From positions 1 to 64,000 of the forward strand of contig NZ_CP119148.1 in the NCBI RefSeq assembly GCF_029167645.1: a DNA stretch of 64,000 bases, read 5' to 3'. This document shows positions 54,764 through 63,628 of this stretch, piece by piece. Origin of the DNA: Streptomyces sp. AM 2-1-1 (GTDB taxonomy: Bacteria; Actinomycetota; Actinomycetes; Streptomycetales; Streptomycetaceae). Below the pieces are notes generated by a model that did no database searches, was not told the origin of the DNA, and was given only the letters and a program-made list of their open reading frames with translations. Made by a program: the position numbers and the translations under genes. Position 1 is the stretch's first letter; every line of letters starts with the position of its first letter.

Positions 54764-56674
54764 ATGACCAGTATGGGTGCTATGTCTATGACGCCTAAGC
54801 CCGTCTCCCAGACCGTCGCCGGCCAGAACGAGGCTCTGCTGAACAGCTTGCCGTTCTCCGACTCCCAGGACTTCGAGGACGCGAATCGCGGCTTCCTCGG
54901 GAAGCGGTCCCCGAACGCCATCACCGACTCCGAGGGCGCGGTGGTCTGGGACAACGACACGTACGACTTCCTCCGGGGCGACGCGCCGGACACCGCGAAT
55001 CCGAGCCTGTGGCGCCAGTCGACGCTCAATGCGATCCAGGGCCTGTTCGAGGTCGTGCCGGGTATCTATCAGGTGCGCGGCTTCGACCTGTCGAACGTGA
55101 CGTTCATCGAGGGCGACACCGGGGTCCTGGTGCTGGACCCGCTGGTGACCGAGGAGACGGCCGCGGCCGCGCTCGCGCTGTACCGCGAGCACCGCGGTGA
55201 GCGGCCCGTCACCGGCGTGCTGTACACCCACCCGCACGTGGACCACTTCGGCGGTGTCCGCGGGATCACGACGCAGGAGGATGTCGACGCCGGCCGCGTG
55301 CCGGTGATCGCTCCGGCGGAGTTCACGGAGCACGCGGTGTCGGAGAACGTCTATGCCGGAACCGCGATGTCCCGGCGCTCGGCGTACATGTTCGGTGCGG
55401 CACTGGCCCGCAGCCCGCAGGGCGCGCTCGGCACCGGTCTGGCGCAGACCGTGGCGACGGGCAACATCACGCTCATCGCCCCGACGCTGGACATCACCGA
55501 GACGGGGCAGACCGAGACGGTCGACGGTGTGCGGATGGTCTTCCAGATGGCCCCCGGCACCGAGGCGCCGGCCGAGTTCCTCGTGTACTTCCCCGACCAC
55601 AAGGCGCTGTGCGCCGCGGAAGACGCCACCCACACGCTGCACAACCTCCTCACGCTGCGCGGCGCCCTGGTCCGCGACCCGCACGCCTGGTCGAACTACC
55701 TCACCGAGACCATCGACCTCTTCGGTGGCGAGGCGGAAGTGGTCTTTGCGTCCCACCACTGGCCGACCTGGGGCAACGAGCGCGTCGTGAGGTTCCTCTC
55801 CGAGCAGCGCGACCTGTACGCCTATCTGCACGACCAGTGTCTGCGGCTGATCAACAAGGGTTGGACCGGCATCGAGATCGCGGAGGAGCTCAAGCTCCCG
55901 CCCGTGCTCGAACAGGCGTGGCATGCCCGCGGCTACTACGGTTCGGTGAGCCATAACCTCAAGGCGGTCTACCAGCGCTACATGGGCTGGTACGACGGCA
56001 ACCCGGCACATCTGTGGCAGCACCCGCCCGTCGAGCAGGGCAAGCGGTACGTCGAACTCGGCGGCGGCGCGGACGCGGTCGTCGCCAAGGCCCGTGCCGC
56101 GTTCGAGGAGGGCGACTTCCGCTGGAGTGCGGAGATCCTCAGCCACGTCGTGTTCGCCCAGCCCGACCACCTGGTGGCGCGAGAGCTGCTGGCCGACACC
56201 TTCGAGCAGCTCGGCTACGGTGCGGAGAACGGCGTGTGGCGCAACATCTACCTCTCCGGCGCGACCGAACTGCGCGAGGGGAAGTTCGGCACACCGACCG
56301 TCTCGGCGTCCGCAGACGTCGTTTCCGCCCTCACCCCGGAGATGCTCTTCGACGCCATCGCCATCCAGATCGACGGCCCCCGGGCATGGGAGGAGAAACT
56401 GACCATCGACATCGTTGTGACCGACACTGGCCAGCGGTACCGTCTGCGGCTGGCCAACGGCGCTCTCACCTACAGCCCGGCGGCCCAGAGCGGTGACGCG
56501 GACGTCACACTCGCGACGACGGCGCGGGCCCTGCCATCGCTCGCGACGGGAGGACTCAGGGCCGACGCTCTCGCGAAGGCGGGTATCGAGGTCACCGGCG
56601 ACGCCTCCGTCCTGTCCCGGCTGGCTGGCCTCCTCGACCCCGGCGACCCGGACTTCTCCATCGTCACGCCCTGA
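54764..56674 (+). CDS. SdsA1-type alkylsulfatase (metallo-beta-lactamase fold)
   Basis: A 636-residue alkyl/aryl-sulfatase that hydrolyses alkyl sulfates such as SDS. The metal site is VLYTHPHVDHFGG (HxHxDH, about 155). Flanking family blocks are complete: NPSLWRQSTLNAIQGLFEVV, FIEGDTGVLVLDPL, FVASHHWPTWGNE-like (VFASHHWPTWGN), GYYGSVSHNLKAVYQRYMGW and the C-terminal SCP2-like lobe (YRLRLANGALTYSP). Length agrees with the family. ATG 54764 has GAGAGGGG upstream. No export signal is seen although some homologues are secreted. Likely metabolic cargo. Confidence 0.92.
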   Translation: MTSMGAMSMTPKPVSQTVAGQNEALLNSLPFSDSQDFEDANRGFLGKRSPNAITDSEGAVVWDNDTYDFLRGDAPDTANPSLWRQSTLNAIQGLFEVVPGIYQVRGFDLSNVTFIEGDTGVLVLDPLVTEETAAAALALYREHRGERPVTGVLYTHPHVDHFGGVRGITTQEDVDAGRVPVIAPAEFTEHAVSENVYAGTAMSRRSAYMFGAALARSPQGALGTGLAQTVATGNITLIAPTLDITETGQTETVDGVRMVFQMAPGTEAPAEFLVYFPDHKALCAAEDATHTLHNLLTLRGALVRDPHAWSNYLTETIDLFGGEAEVVFASHHWPTWGNERVVRFLSEQRDLYAYLHDQCLRLINKGWTGIEIAEELKLPPVLEQAWHARGYYGSVSHNLKAVYQRYMGWYDGNPAHLWQHPPVEQGKRYVELGGGADAVVAKARAAFEEGDFRWSAEILSHVVFAQPDHLVARELLADTFEQLGYGAENGVWRNIYLSGATELREGKFGTPTVSASADVVSALTPEMLFDAIAIQIDGPRAWEEKLTIDIVVTDTGQRYRLRLANGALTYSPAAQSGDADVTLATTARALPSLATGGLRADALAKAGIEVTGDASVLSRLAGLLDPGDPDFSIVTP

Positions 56675-56891
56675 CCTGACCTGGGCGCGATGCGCTGTGC
56701 GGCTGTGGGTGAGGAGGGTGGGCCTCCAGCCCGGTGCGGATCTGGGCTTCCAGTGCCCTGTGCTGGTCGTGGGCCGCTGCGAGCGGGGCGGTCAGCGACG
56801 GGATCACGATGTCGAGGGTGCCGGTTCCCGGGACTACGACGGTCTGTTCGTCGAGGGTGTCCAAGACGTCGTCGATCAGCCGTGCGGCCAA
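56664..56891 (-). pseudogene. IS110-type transposase fragment
   Basis: A piece of about 65 residues: LIDDVLDTLDEQTVVVPGTG, IVIPSLTAPLAAAHDQHRAL and EAQIRTGLEAHP. EQTVVVPGT...L......RA.LE.QI...LEAHP is the linker ahead of the second domain of IS110-family transposases. Both the RuvC-like N-terminal and the catalytic C-terminal parts are absent, so it is a dead fragment. Family call is from motif memory. Confidence 0.5.
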
Positions 56892-57020
56892 GTGGGGTGG
56901 GTCGAGGTGGTTGTCGCCGCCCTGGTCAGGGGGTGTCCGGCGTTGCGGGTGGCGCCGGCGGGCGTCCGCTCTCCTGGTGGAGGAGGGCGGGCGCCCGCCG
57001 TGCTGTATTTCTTTGACGGG

Positions 57021-57914
57021 TCAGCAGTTGATGATCAGGCCGGTGAGGACGGTGCAGTTGGCGGTGGCGGTGTCGTTTGCGGGGTTCGGATCGGTGGGGC
57101 TGCTGGTGGTGCGGGTGGCGTTGGCGGGCAGCGAGCCGAGGGAGAGGAGGTTGAGGCGTGCGGTGAAGGTGTTGGTGGCGGTGGCGGCGTTGGCGAGGTC
57201 GGTGAAGGTGCAGGCGACGGTCTTGCCGGCCGGGTTGTAGGTGCAGTTGGCGGGCAGGCCGGTGACGCTGCTGGTCTGGGCGGGGAGGCTGGTGGTGACT
57301 GTGCCGCCGGCGGTGGTGGCGGGCCCGTTGTTCGTGGCGGTCTGCCGGTAGGTGATCGCGCCCCCGAGCAGTGGCGGTGCTGTTGCGGTCAGCCCCACGG
57401 CGATGTCGGCCTCGCTGGTGACCTGGAAGGGAACACTGGCGGGGGTGAAGACGCTGTTGTCCCGGCCCACTGCCCCGTCCAGCCTGAGGGTGTGGGTTCC
57501 CGGGGGTGCGTCCTGGCGGACGGTGACGGTCAGGCGGGCCTCGGCGGTGGCGCCGGCCGGGATCTGGCGTTCGGGGATCCGGTACAGGGCGACGAGGATG
57601 TTCCCGTCGTCGCCGAACTCGCAGGTGGGTGTCGGTCCTGTGACCGGGGTGCAGCTGCCGGGCACGTCGAACAGGGACGCGTCGGCGACGATGTACATCG
57701 CTGCGGGCTGGCTCGTGTCGGTGTTGTTGGTGATGCTCGTGGTGAAGGTGACGGTGTCACCCGGCTGTGCGGACGTCGTGGACATCGTCAGAGTGCTGTG
57801 CTGGCTCCGGGCGACCACGGTGTCGGCGGCTGCGGCCTGCGGGGCCAGGAGCACAGCCGCAGTGAAGATCGCCGCCATCGGGGCGAACCAGCGGAGTAAA
57901 GGGTTCTTGATCAT
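57021..57914 (-). CDS. secreted DUF11 repeat protein
   Basis: A 297-residue exported protein. ATG 57914; the signal peptide ends AAIFTAAVLLAPQAAAADT. Two DUF11-type beta-sandwich repeats are visible (TMSTTSAQPGDTVTFTTSIT.N and IAVGLTATAPPLLGGAITYR.TATNNGP). The C-terminus, SSPTDPNPANDTA.. C....LIINC, is shared almost exactly with the 58023 product. DUF11 domains occur in cell-surface and adhesion proteins. It stands just downstream of the second DUF11 gene on the same strand. Confidence 0.78.
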   Translation of the reverse strand: MIKNPLLRWFAPMAAIFTAAVLLAPQAAAADTVVARSQHSTLTMSTTSAQPGDTVTFTTSITNNTDTSQPAAMYIVADASLFDVPGSCTPVTGPTPTCEFGDDGNILVALYRIPERQIPAGATAEARLTVTVRQDAPPGTHTLRLDGAVGRDNSVFTPASVPFQVTSEADIAVGLTATAPPLLGGAITYRQTATNNGPATTAGGTVTTSLPAQTSSVTGLPANCTYNPAGKTVACTFTDLANAATATNTFTARLNLLSLGSLPANATRTTSSPTDPNPANDTATANCTVLTGLIINC

Positions 57915-58022
57915 TGGGTCTCTCTTTCGTTGTGCGCGGCCGTGGGCGTGCCGGGGTGTCCGGCTCACCCGCCGGGTCCTGGGGTACTCGGTGCTGGGCT
58001 GCGGTCGTGGCTGGCGGGGCGG

Positions 58023-59441
58023 TCAGGTGCAGTTGATGATCAGGGAGGTCACCGCGGTGCACTTGCGGGTGGCGGTGTCGTTGGCCGGGTTGGGGTCGGT
58101 GGGGCTGCTCGCGGTGCGGGTGGCGGTGACCGTGTAGGTGGTGCCGAGGCTGAGGAGGGCGACCGGTGCGGTGAAGTGCCGGGTTGTGCTCGCGCCCGGT
58201 GCGAGGGGGCCGGTGGTGCAGGTGACCTTGCCGGCGGCGACGGTGCAGTCGGGGCTGGTGGCGGTCATCGGTGCGGGCAGTGGCGCCTCGACGGTGCCCG
58301 CGGCCAGGGCGTCGGGTCCGTTGTTGGTCAGGGTCAGGGTGTAGTCGATGCGGCCGTTGACCAGGTTCGGTACCGGGGTGGCATCGAGCTGGACACCGAG
58401 GTCCGCCTCCTCGGGTACGGCGTCGACGGGCGTGATGGCGACGGCGCCCGGCCCGGCCCCGGTGGGGTGGGTGGCGGTCACGGTGTTCGTCGCGGTGTCC
58501 ACGACGCTGACGTTGTCGTCGCCGAAGCTCGTGACGTAGAGGTGGGCACCGTCAGGGGTCACGTCGACCGCTGTCCCCGAACCGCCGGGCAGGGTGGTGT
58601 TGCCGACGACGGTATTGGTCGCGGTGTCGATCGCCCGGACGACTCCGACGTCACCCTGGGAAACGTAGGCGCGGGTGCCGTCCGTGGAGAGCGTCACGGA
58701 GTCGGTGGTACCCGGGGTGGACACCTGGGTGAGCACGGTGTTGGTGGCCAGGTCGAGTACGAACACCTCCTGGGCCGTGGTCACATAGGCACGGGTCCCG
58801 TCCGGCGTGAGCGCGATGTCGCTCGTTTCGCTGCTGGTGGGAATGGTCGCGGTGACCGTCCTGGTGGCGGTGTCGATGACGGAGACCGTGTCACCGAAGT
58901 AGTCGGCGGTGTAGGCGCGGGTGCCGTCCGGGCTGATGGCCACCGCCAGCGGATTCGCACCGACGCCGATGGTGGAGACGGTCGCCCGGGTTGCCAGGTC
59001 CACGACCCGGACGCTGTCGGCGTCGGCGTCGGCGACATACGCTTCCGCACCCGAAGGGGTGACCGCGGCATCGTAGGGAGAGGTTCCGGCCGGGATCGTG
59101 TCGGTCACGGTGTTGGTGGTGGTGTCGATGACGGACATGCTGTCCGCCTCGGAGTTGATGACGTACACCTGTTCCCCGTCGGGGGCGACGGTCACGCTCG
59201 TCGGGGCGTTTCCGACGGGGACCGTGGCTACGGTGGTTCCGGTGACCGTGTCGATCGCGGTGACGGTGTCGGCGCTGTAGTTGGCGATGTAGGCCGTCGG
59301 GTTCGCGGGGGCGGCGGCGACGGCGGTCGCGGCCGTGCCGGCGGTCAGCCCGGCGGCGGCCAGGGCCACGGCCATCGCGGGGACCGCCGCCCTGCGGAGC
59401 AGACCGCCCCAGTACCGGGCGGTCACGGTGGAACTGTTCAT
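58023..59441 (-). CDS. secreted YVTN beta-propeller protein with C-terminal DUF11 domain
   Basis: A 472-residue exported protein. ATG 59441 with AGGAGAT; signal peptide with AGTAATAVAAAPA. Six to seven YVTN-type repeats follow (AYIANYSADTVTAIDTVTGT, VYVINSEADSMSVIDTTTNT, AYTADYFGDTVSVIDTATRT), each about 42 residues, forming a surface beta-propeller. A DUF11 unit (YTLTLTNNGPDALAAGTVE) ends the protein with SSPTDPNPANDTAT..C....LIINCT. Such proteins resemble S-layer or extracellular binding proteins. The DNA repeats make the gene prone to repeat-number change. Confidence 0.85.
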   Translation of the reverse strand: MNSSTVTARYWGGLLRRAAVPAMAVALAAAGLTAGTAATAVAAAPANPTAYIANYSADTVTAIDTVTGTTVATVPVGNAPTSVTVAPDGEQVYVINSEADSMSVIDTTTNTVTDTIPAGTSPYDAAVTPSGAEAYVADADADSVRVVDLATRATVSTIGVGANPLAVAISPDGTRAYTADYFGDTVSVIDTATRTVTATIPTSSETSDIALTPDGTRAYVTTAQEVFVLDLATNTVLTQVSTPGTTDSVTLSTDGTRAYVSQGDVGVVRAIDTATNTVVGNTTLPGGSGTAVDVTPDGAHLYVTSFGDDNVSVVDTATNTVTATHPTGAGPGAVAITPVDAVPEEADLGVQLDATPVPNLVNGRIDYTLTLTNNGPDALAAGTVEAPLPAPMTATSPDCTVAAGKVTCTTGPLAPGASTTRHFTAPVALLSLGTTYTVTATRTASSPTDPNPANDTATRKCTAVTSLIINCT

Positions 59442-59956
59442 GACGAGATCTCCTGTTCCTGGCCCGCTCCGTTCACGCGGGCCCGCACGGATCGGCTCCG
59501 CAGCACTATTCGTGCAGCGCAGCCCGGTCTTCAGCCGAGAACTCCACCGGCGTGACGGAGCTGTTGCCCAGCGGTCCTAGGCGGGGTGACGTCCTGTCGG
59601 TCAGACTCTGGACCTTGGCCGCTGCCGGAAACACGAGCCAGCGGAGACGACCCCCATAGCATTACGTTCGGTTATCAACTCCCACTTTCGGTGATGTCGG
59701 CGCGGTGATCCTTCCCGTGTTCCGCGACCGGTTCAAGGGCGCGATCGAGCCACCCCGGCCCTCTACGCGTCCCGGGCGAGCGAACGAAAGTCCCTCATGG
59801 GGAATGGCTCATAGACCAGTTGGACGCTGAGAGAGCGCGGGCGGGAAGGCGGCGCGGTACATAGCCCGTGCGTTCCTGGGGAATGAGCCCGTCAGCCCCT
59901 CACAGCAGGGCACCGGCCGCGCGGGTGCCCCTGCCCTTCACGGAGTGGAGAAGTGC
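59442..59956. other. gene-free stretch with transposon-type motif
   Basis: No gene is supportable. CCACTTTCGGTGA at 59682-59694 is the inverse of TCACCGAAAGTGG at 61822-61834. Between 59640 and 59700 the composition is less GC-rich (CATAGCATTACGTTCGGTTA), suggesting a junction or a promoter region. Confidence 0.4.
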
Positions 59957-60283
59957 GTGTCCGACACGGTCATTAAGGTCACCGACGGCTCGTTCGCCAC
60001 CGATGTCCTGGAAGCCCCCGGCCCGGTTCTGGTGGACTTCTGGGCGGAGTGGAACGGACCGAGCAAGATGATCGCGCCCGTTCTCGACGACGCCGCCGCG
60101 GCGTACGCCGGAAGGCTCACCATCGCGAAGCTCAACATCGATCAGAACCCCGACACAGCCCCGCAGTACGACGTCAGGGGTCTCCCCACGCTTCTGTTGT
60201 TCAAGAACGGCCAGGTCGTAGCGACCAAGGTCGGGGCGCTGTCCGAGGGACAGCTGGAGGATTTCCTCGACGCGAACCTCTGA
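59957..60283 (+). CDS. thioredoxin-fold protein lacking both active-site cysteines
   Basis: A 108-residue thioredoxin by fold: [60 protein letters not shown] (cis-Pro) and [11 protein letters not shown]. Where thioredoxins have WCGPCK this has WNGPSK: both redox cysteines are replaced (Asn, Ser), by two clear codon changes (AAC, AGC), so dithiol chemistry is impossible. All structural residues are kept. GTG 59957 with GGAG upstream. It may act as a folding/processivity partner, as thioredoxin does for T7 polymerase, or as a binding decoy; it is not evidently decaying. Confidence 0.88.
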   Translation: MSDTVIKVTDGSFATDVLEAPGPVLVDFWAEWNGPSKMIAPVLDDAAAAYAGRLTIAKLNIDQNPDTAPQYDVRGLPTLLLFKNGQVVATKVGALSEGQLEDFLDANL

Positions 60284-60314
60284 CCCACAGGGCCCGGAAT
60301 CTCAGGAGGTTCCC

Positions 60315-60720
60315 GTGATCCGTACCGTTCTCGCCGCCCTGACCGCCCTGGCCCCGGTCTGCATCGGACTGGCTGTTTGCAGCACCGGCCCACGCGCAGG
60401 CCGGTGACCTGGTCTGCCTGCCACCCACCAGCTCGTCCGTCACGTTCAGCCCCGCGCTGACCACCACGCCCCAGGACGTCACCGTCACCACGAACACCCT
60501 GTTCGGCCCGTGCACCTCCACCACCGTTCCCGGCATCACCTCCGGCACCTTCCACGTCCCGGGCCGCAGCTGCCTGACCCTGGCTGGGTCGGGGTCCTCG
60601 GCCTCCACCATCACCTGGAACACCGGGCAGACCAGCACCCTGTCCCTGAACTACACCACCACCATCGCCGGAGCCGTCTACACCTCCGTCCTCACCGGAA
60701 CCGTCGTCGGCCTGGCCGAC
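60315..60720 (+). pseudogene. frameshifted secreted protein gene
   Basis: GTG 60315 has an ideal AGGAGGT. It encodes VIRTVLAALTALAPVCIGLA, a signal peptide, but the frame stops at 60402. With one T removed from TTT at 60376-60378 it continues AVAAPAHAQAGDLVCLPP, restoring an AxA cleavage site, then about 100 Thr/Ser-rich residues (SVTFSPALTTTPQDVTVTTN, SLNYTTTIAGAVYTSVLTGT). The 3' end is lost at a join with transposase-like sequence. Either an inactivated gene or a base-call error. Confidence 0.7.
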
Positions 60721-60786
60721 CGGTCCCCGGGCCTGCTGAAGGTCCTGCGTAAGACCGATCCGGAGTACGTGCTGCTCGACGGGACG
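60715..60786 (+). pseudogene. IS5-type transposase fragment
   Basis: In the frame of the secreted gene's body the sequence changes abruptly to SPGLLKVLRKTDPEYVLLDG then T, which resembles the first catalytic-Asp region (..YV.LDGTL) of IS5-family DDE transposases in actinobacteria. Only about 22 residues remain. It marks an insertion or deletion scar between the secreted gene and the recombinase. Confidence 0.5.
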
Positions 60787-60811
60787 CCTGTACCGCCTTG
60801 CTGGCTGATGA

Positions 60812-61486
60812 CTACTGCTGACCGCTTTCGAGTTGATGCGGAACACGGGAGACCCGGAGCTCTTTGAGGTCGGGGATGTGGTTGTAGAGGGTGCCCACCG
60901 AGACTCCGAGGAGGGCGGCGATGGTCTCGATGCTGTTCTCCGGATTGGGCAGCATGTCGCGGGCGGCGCGCAGCAGCTTGTCGTTGACGACCGAAGGCCG
61001 GCCGCCGACGCGGCCTCGGGCCCGCGCGGCGGCCAGGCCCTCGTTGGTGCCCTGCACGATCAGCTCCCGGATGAACTCCGCGAGGGCTGCGAACACGTGG
61101 AAGATCAGGCGGCCGCCGGGCGTCATGGTGTCGAGCTTCTCGTGCAGAGAGGTGAAGCCGATCTGGCGCTTGCGGAGTTCGGCGACCATGTTCACCAGGT
61201 CCTGGAGGCTGCGGCCGTACCGGTCCAGGGAGGGGACGACGAGGGTGTCCCTGGCCTGGAGGAAGGCGTGGCACGCCTTCAGTTCCGGGCGCAGGTCGTT
61301 CTTCCCGGACTTCTTCTCGGGGAAGATGCGTCGGCATCCCGCGAGGGTGAGCGCGTCGATCTGCCGGTCGAGCTTCTGCCCGCCGGTGGAGACCCGGGCG
61401 TAGCCGATGCGGATCTCGGTAGGGCGGGCCGGGAAGATGCCCAGGAGGTCGTCGTCGGCGCCGAGCGCTTCCGTCAGGGTGTCCAC
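60812..61486 (-). CDS. serine recombinase (resolvase/invertase)
   Basis: A 224-residue small serine recombinase. The catalytic domain has RIGYARVSTGGQKLDRQIDA with nucleophile Ser in ARVST, then VVPSLDRYGRSLQDLVNMVA and the E-helix GGRLIFHVFAALAEFIRELI. A C-terminal HTH follows (SIETIAALLGVSVGTLYNHI). Such enzymes resolve transposition cointegrates or invert DNA. GTG 61486 is the most likely start but lacks a ribosome site; about 25 residues precede the core, as in homologues. It lies next to a TniA/TniB module, so it could be that transposon's resolvase (TniR-like). Confidence 0.88.
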   Translation of the reverse strand: MDTLTEALGADDDLLGIFPARPTEIRIGYARVSTGGQKLDRQIDALTLAGCRRIFPEKKSGKNDLRPELKACHAFLQARDTLVVPSLDRYGRSLQDLVNMVAELRKRQIGFTSLHEKLDTMTPGGRLIFHVFAALAEFIRELIVQGTNEGLAAARARGRVGGRPSVVNDKLLRAARDMLPNPENSIETIAALLGVSVGTLYNHIPDLKELRVSRVPHQLESGQQ

Positions 61487-61532
61487 GGACCCGATCGTCC
61501 CATTTCCGGCCCGCGCGATCCGGGCTTTGAGG

Positions 61533-61730
61533 TCATGCCCGGTCGAAGAGGTCGGCGCTCCCGACCGGCGTCCGCTCGCTTGGGCCAGGTTGGCGGGGTA
61601 CCTCGCGGCCCTGCTGGAGCCACAGCCGCTTGACGGTGTCGTAGATCGGCGAGTCGGACTCCATCCAGTACGCGCCGGACAGCTGCGCGAATCCGGCGGG
61701 TGCGGGCGGTGCCAGGGCGGTGGGCTCCAT
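61533..61730 (-). CDS. small ORF, probably a gene fragment
   Basis: A 65-residue frame from ATG 61730: PTALAPPAPAGFAQLSGAYW, MESDSPIYDTVKRLWLQQGR and EVPRQP look like the first part of a folded protein, after which the sequence turns to low-complexity before a stop. The ribosome site is weak. Likely the truncated 5' end of a larger gene, cut when the recombinase sequence joined. Confidence 0.4.
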   Translation of the reverse strand: MEPTALAPPAPAGFAQLSGAYWMESDSPIYDTVKRLWLQQGREVPRQPGPSERTPVGSADLFDRA

Positions 61731-61821
61731 GTGCGGTCCAACGATCCGAACGCAGTCGGGGTCGCGGGACGTGACCTGATCGTCATCACAAAACCAACGT
61801 TTTCTGAGGATCGGCCGCAAG

Positions 61822-61834
61822 TCACCGAAAGTGG
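61822..61834. repeat. TCACCGAAAGTGG motif, inverse of 59682-59694
   Basis: A 13-base motif here recurs inverted at 59682-59694. It also shares TCACCGAA with the tandem repeats at 53968-54009. It may mark an end of a mobile segment 2.15 kb long or part of a TniA-type terminus; neither is proven. Confidence 0.4.
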
Positions 61835-62011
61835 CTCCGGAGCCTTCAATAACTCCCTCAAAAACCCCCGTCCCTCAAGAACACCCGGGCACCCTTAGAT
61901 GAGGAAATCCGGGCCCCTCTGGCCGTATCTGGATCATGTCCGGCGTCCTCGCGCCACAGGTTCGGGCACAGTTCACCCGGACGCGTGGAGGCGGGCGCAT
62001 GTTCGGGCGCG

Positions 62012-63628
62012 ATGGTTCTGGCACCACTGACACTTCGGTCCATGGGGAGGGTGTCGGCGGAGAAGCGCCGGGCGGCCGTCGACCGGCTGTCCAGGCTGCG
62101 CGAGGACGAGGCGCTCACGGCCGCGCACGTGCGCACGGTCGCGGACGGGCTTGAGGTGTCGGAGCGGACGGTGTGGCGCTGGCTCGCGCCACCGAAGCCG
62201 ACCGCGCCCGCCGCCCGCCCGCGCTACGAGCTGAGCGAGACCGACCGGGCGGCGCTCGCCTTCTACCGGGGCAACGTCGCCGCGGTCCTCCGAGCCCGCC
62301 GCGCGGTGACGGACGGGGACGGCACGACGGCCGGGGCGCCGGTGCCCGACTTCCTCGCCGAGGGCTGGGCGAGCGCGAAGCCGGTCGCGGAGCGCACCCT
62401 GTACCGGGCGTTCGCCGACGGCCTGCCCCCGGCGGAGCGGGCGGCGTGGAAGACCGGGGAGGCCGGACGCCGTGCGGGCTCGGTCTACCTGCGCCGCCCG
62501 GACGCGCTGCGCGGCCGGTGCTGGGAGATGGACCACAAGCAGCTCCCAATCCTGGTGCTGCCGCCGAAGGGCAAGGCCCTCGCGCCCTGGCTGACCACCG
62601 TGGTGGACGACGGCACCCGGGCCCTGCTCGGCTGGGCCATCGCCACCGCCCCGACCTCCGGCACGGTCCTCACCGCGATGCGCATGGCCCTCACCCACGA
62701 GCCGGACGTCTCGCCGTTCGGCGCGGTGCCCGAACTCGTCCGCATCGACCGGGGTCTGGAGTTCGCCGCCGGCGCGGTCAAGGAGGTCCTCGGCGGCCTG
62801 GCCGTGGTCATGCACCGCCTCCCGGCGTTCCAGCCGCACCGCAAGGGCAAGGTCGAGCGGCTGAACCTCACCATCGAGCAGATGCTGATCTCCCAGCTCC
62901 CCGGCTTCACCGGCGGCCCGCGCGACGCCGGCGGGAAGCTGTACGGGCCGATCAAGGACTCCGTGGCCGCCCAGCATGCGGCTGAGAGCGCCGCCGAAGG
63001 TGACGGGCCGCTGCGCCTGGAGCGGTTCGTGAAGCGGTTCGCGGACTGGGCCCGCTGGTATAACACCGCCCACCGCCACCGGATGCTCGGCGGCCGCACC
63101 CCGCTCCAGGCGTGGGAGGACGACCCGGCCCCGCTGCGGCGGATCGGCGCCGACCAGCTGCGTCACCTCATGCTCGCCGGGGCGGAGCGGATCGTGCAGA
63201 AGGACGGCATCAACTTCCACGGCCTGGCCTACGTCGCCCCCGAGCTGTACGGGCGCGGCGGGCAGCGGGTCCAGATCCGCTACCTGCCGCACGACGACCG
63301 CACCATCGAGGTCTACCTGGGGACCGAGCACCTGTGCACCGCCTACCCCACCGGGCAGCTCACCCCCGCACAGACCGACGCGTTCCGCGAGCACGCCCGC
63401 GCCGAAGCCGAACGCCTCGGCCGGGAACGGCGCCGCGCCACCCGCCAGGCCCGCCGCACCCTCGCCCCCATGACCGGCGACAGCGCGCCCGCGGAATCCC
63501 GGCTCGTGGCGGCCGCCGACGGCCGTACCCGCACCCAGCGCGACCGCGACGCCGCGCTGGCCGCCCGAGCCTCCACCAGCCTGCTCGGACTGATAGACCC
63601 CACCGCCCCCGCCGACCCGGAGAGCTGA
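62012..63628 (+). CDS. TniA/TnsB-like DDE transposase
   Basis: A 538-residue Mu/TnsB/TniA-type transposase. The order is: N-terminal HTH (AHVRTVADGLEVSERTVWRW), rve catalytic core with CWEMDHKQLPILVL (first Asp), LVRIDRGLEFAAGAVKEVLG (second Asp) and HRKGKVERLN (Glu), then the Mu-transposase C-terminal beta-barrel (VQKDGINFHGLAYVAPELYG). All three acidic residues are present. ATG 62012 is a choice; ATG 62042 is possible. The stop overlaps the next start (TGATG). With its ATPase it makes a Tn5053/Tn402-like or Tn7-like element that continues past the window. Confidence 0.88.
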   Translation: MVLAPLTLRSMGRVSAEKRRAAVDRLSRLREDEALTAAHVRTVADGLEVSERTVWRWLAPPKPTAPAARPRYELSETDRAALAFYRGNVAAVLRARRAVTDGDGTTAGAPVPDFLAEGWASAKPVAERTLYRAFADGLPPAERAAWKTGEAGRRAGSVYLRRPDALRGRCWEMDHKQLPILVLPPKGKALAPWLTTVVDDGTRALLGWAIATAPTSGTVLTAMRMALTHEPDVSPFGAVPELVRIDRGLEFAAGAVKEVLGGLAVVMHRLPAFQPHRKGKVERLNLTIEQMLISQLPGFTGGPRDAGGKLYGPIKDSVAAQHAAESAAEGDGPLRLERFVKRFADWARWYNTAHRHRMLGGRTPLQAWEDDPAPLRRIGADQLRHLMLAGAERIVQKDGINFHGLAYVAPELYGRGGQRVQIRYLPHDDRTIEVYLGTEHLCTAYPTGQLTPAQTDAFREHARAEAERLGRERRRATRQARRTLAPMTGDSAPAESRLVAAADGRTRTQRDRDAALAARASTSLLGLIDPTAPADPES

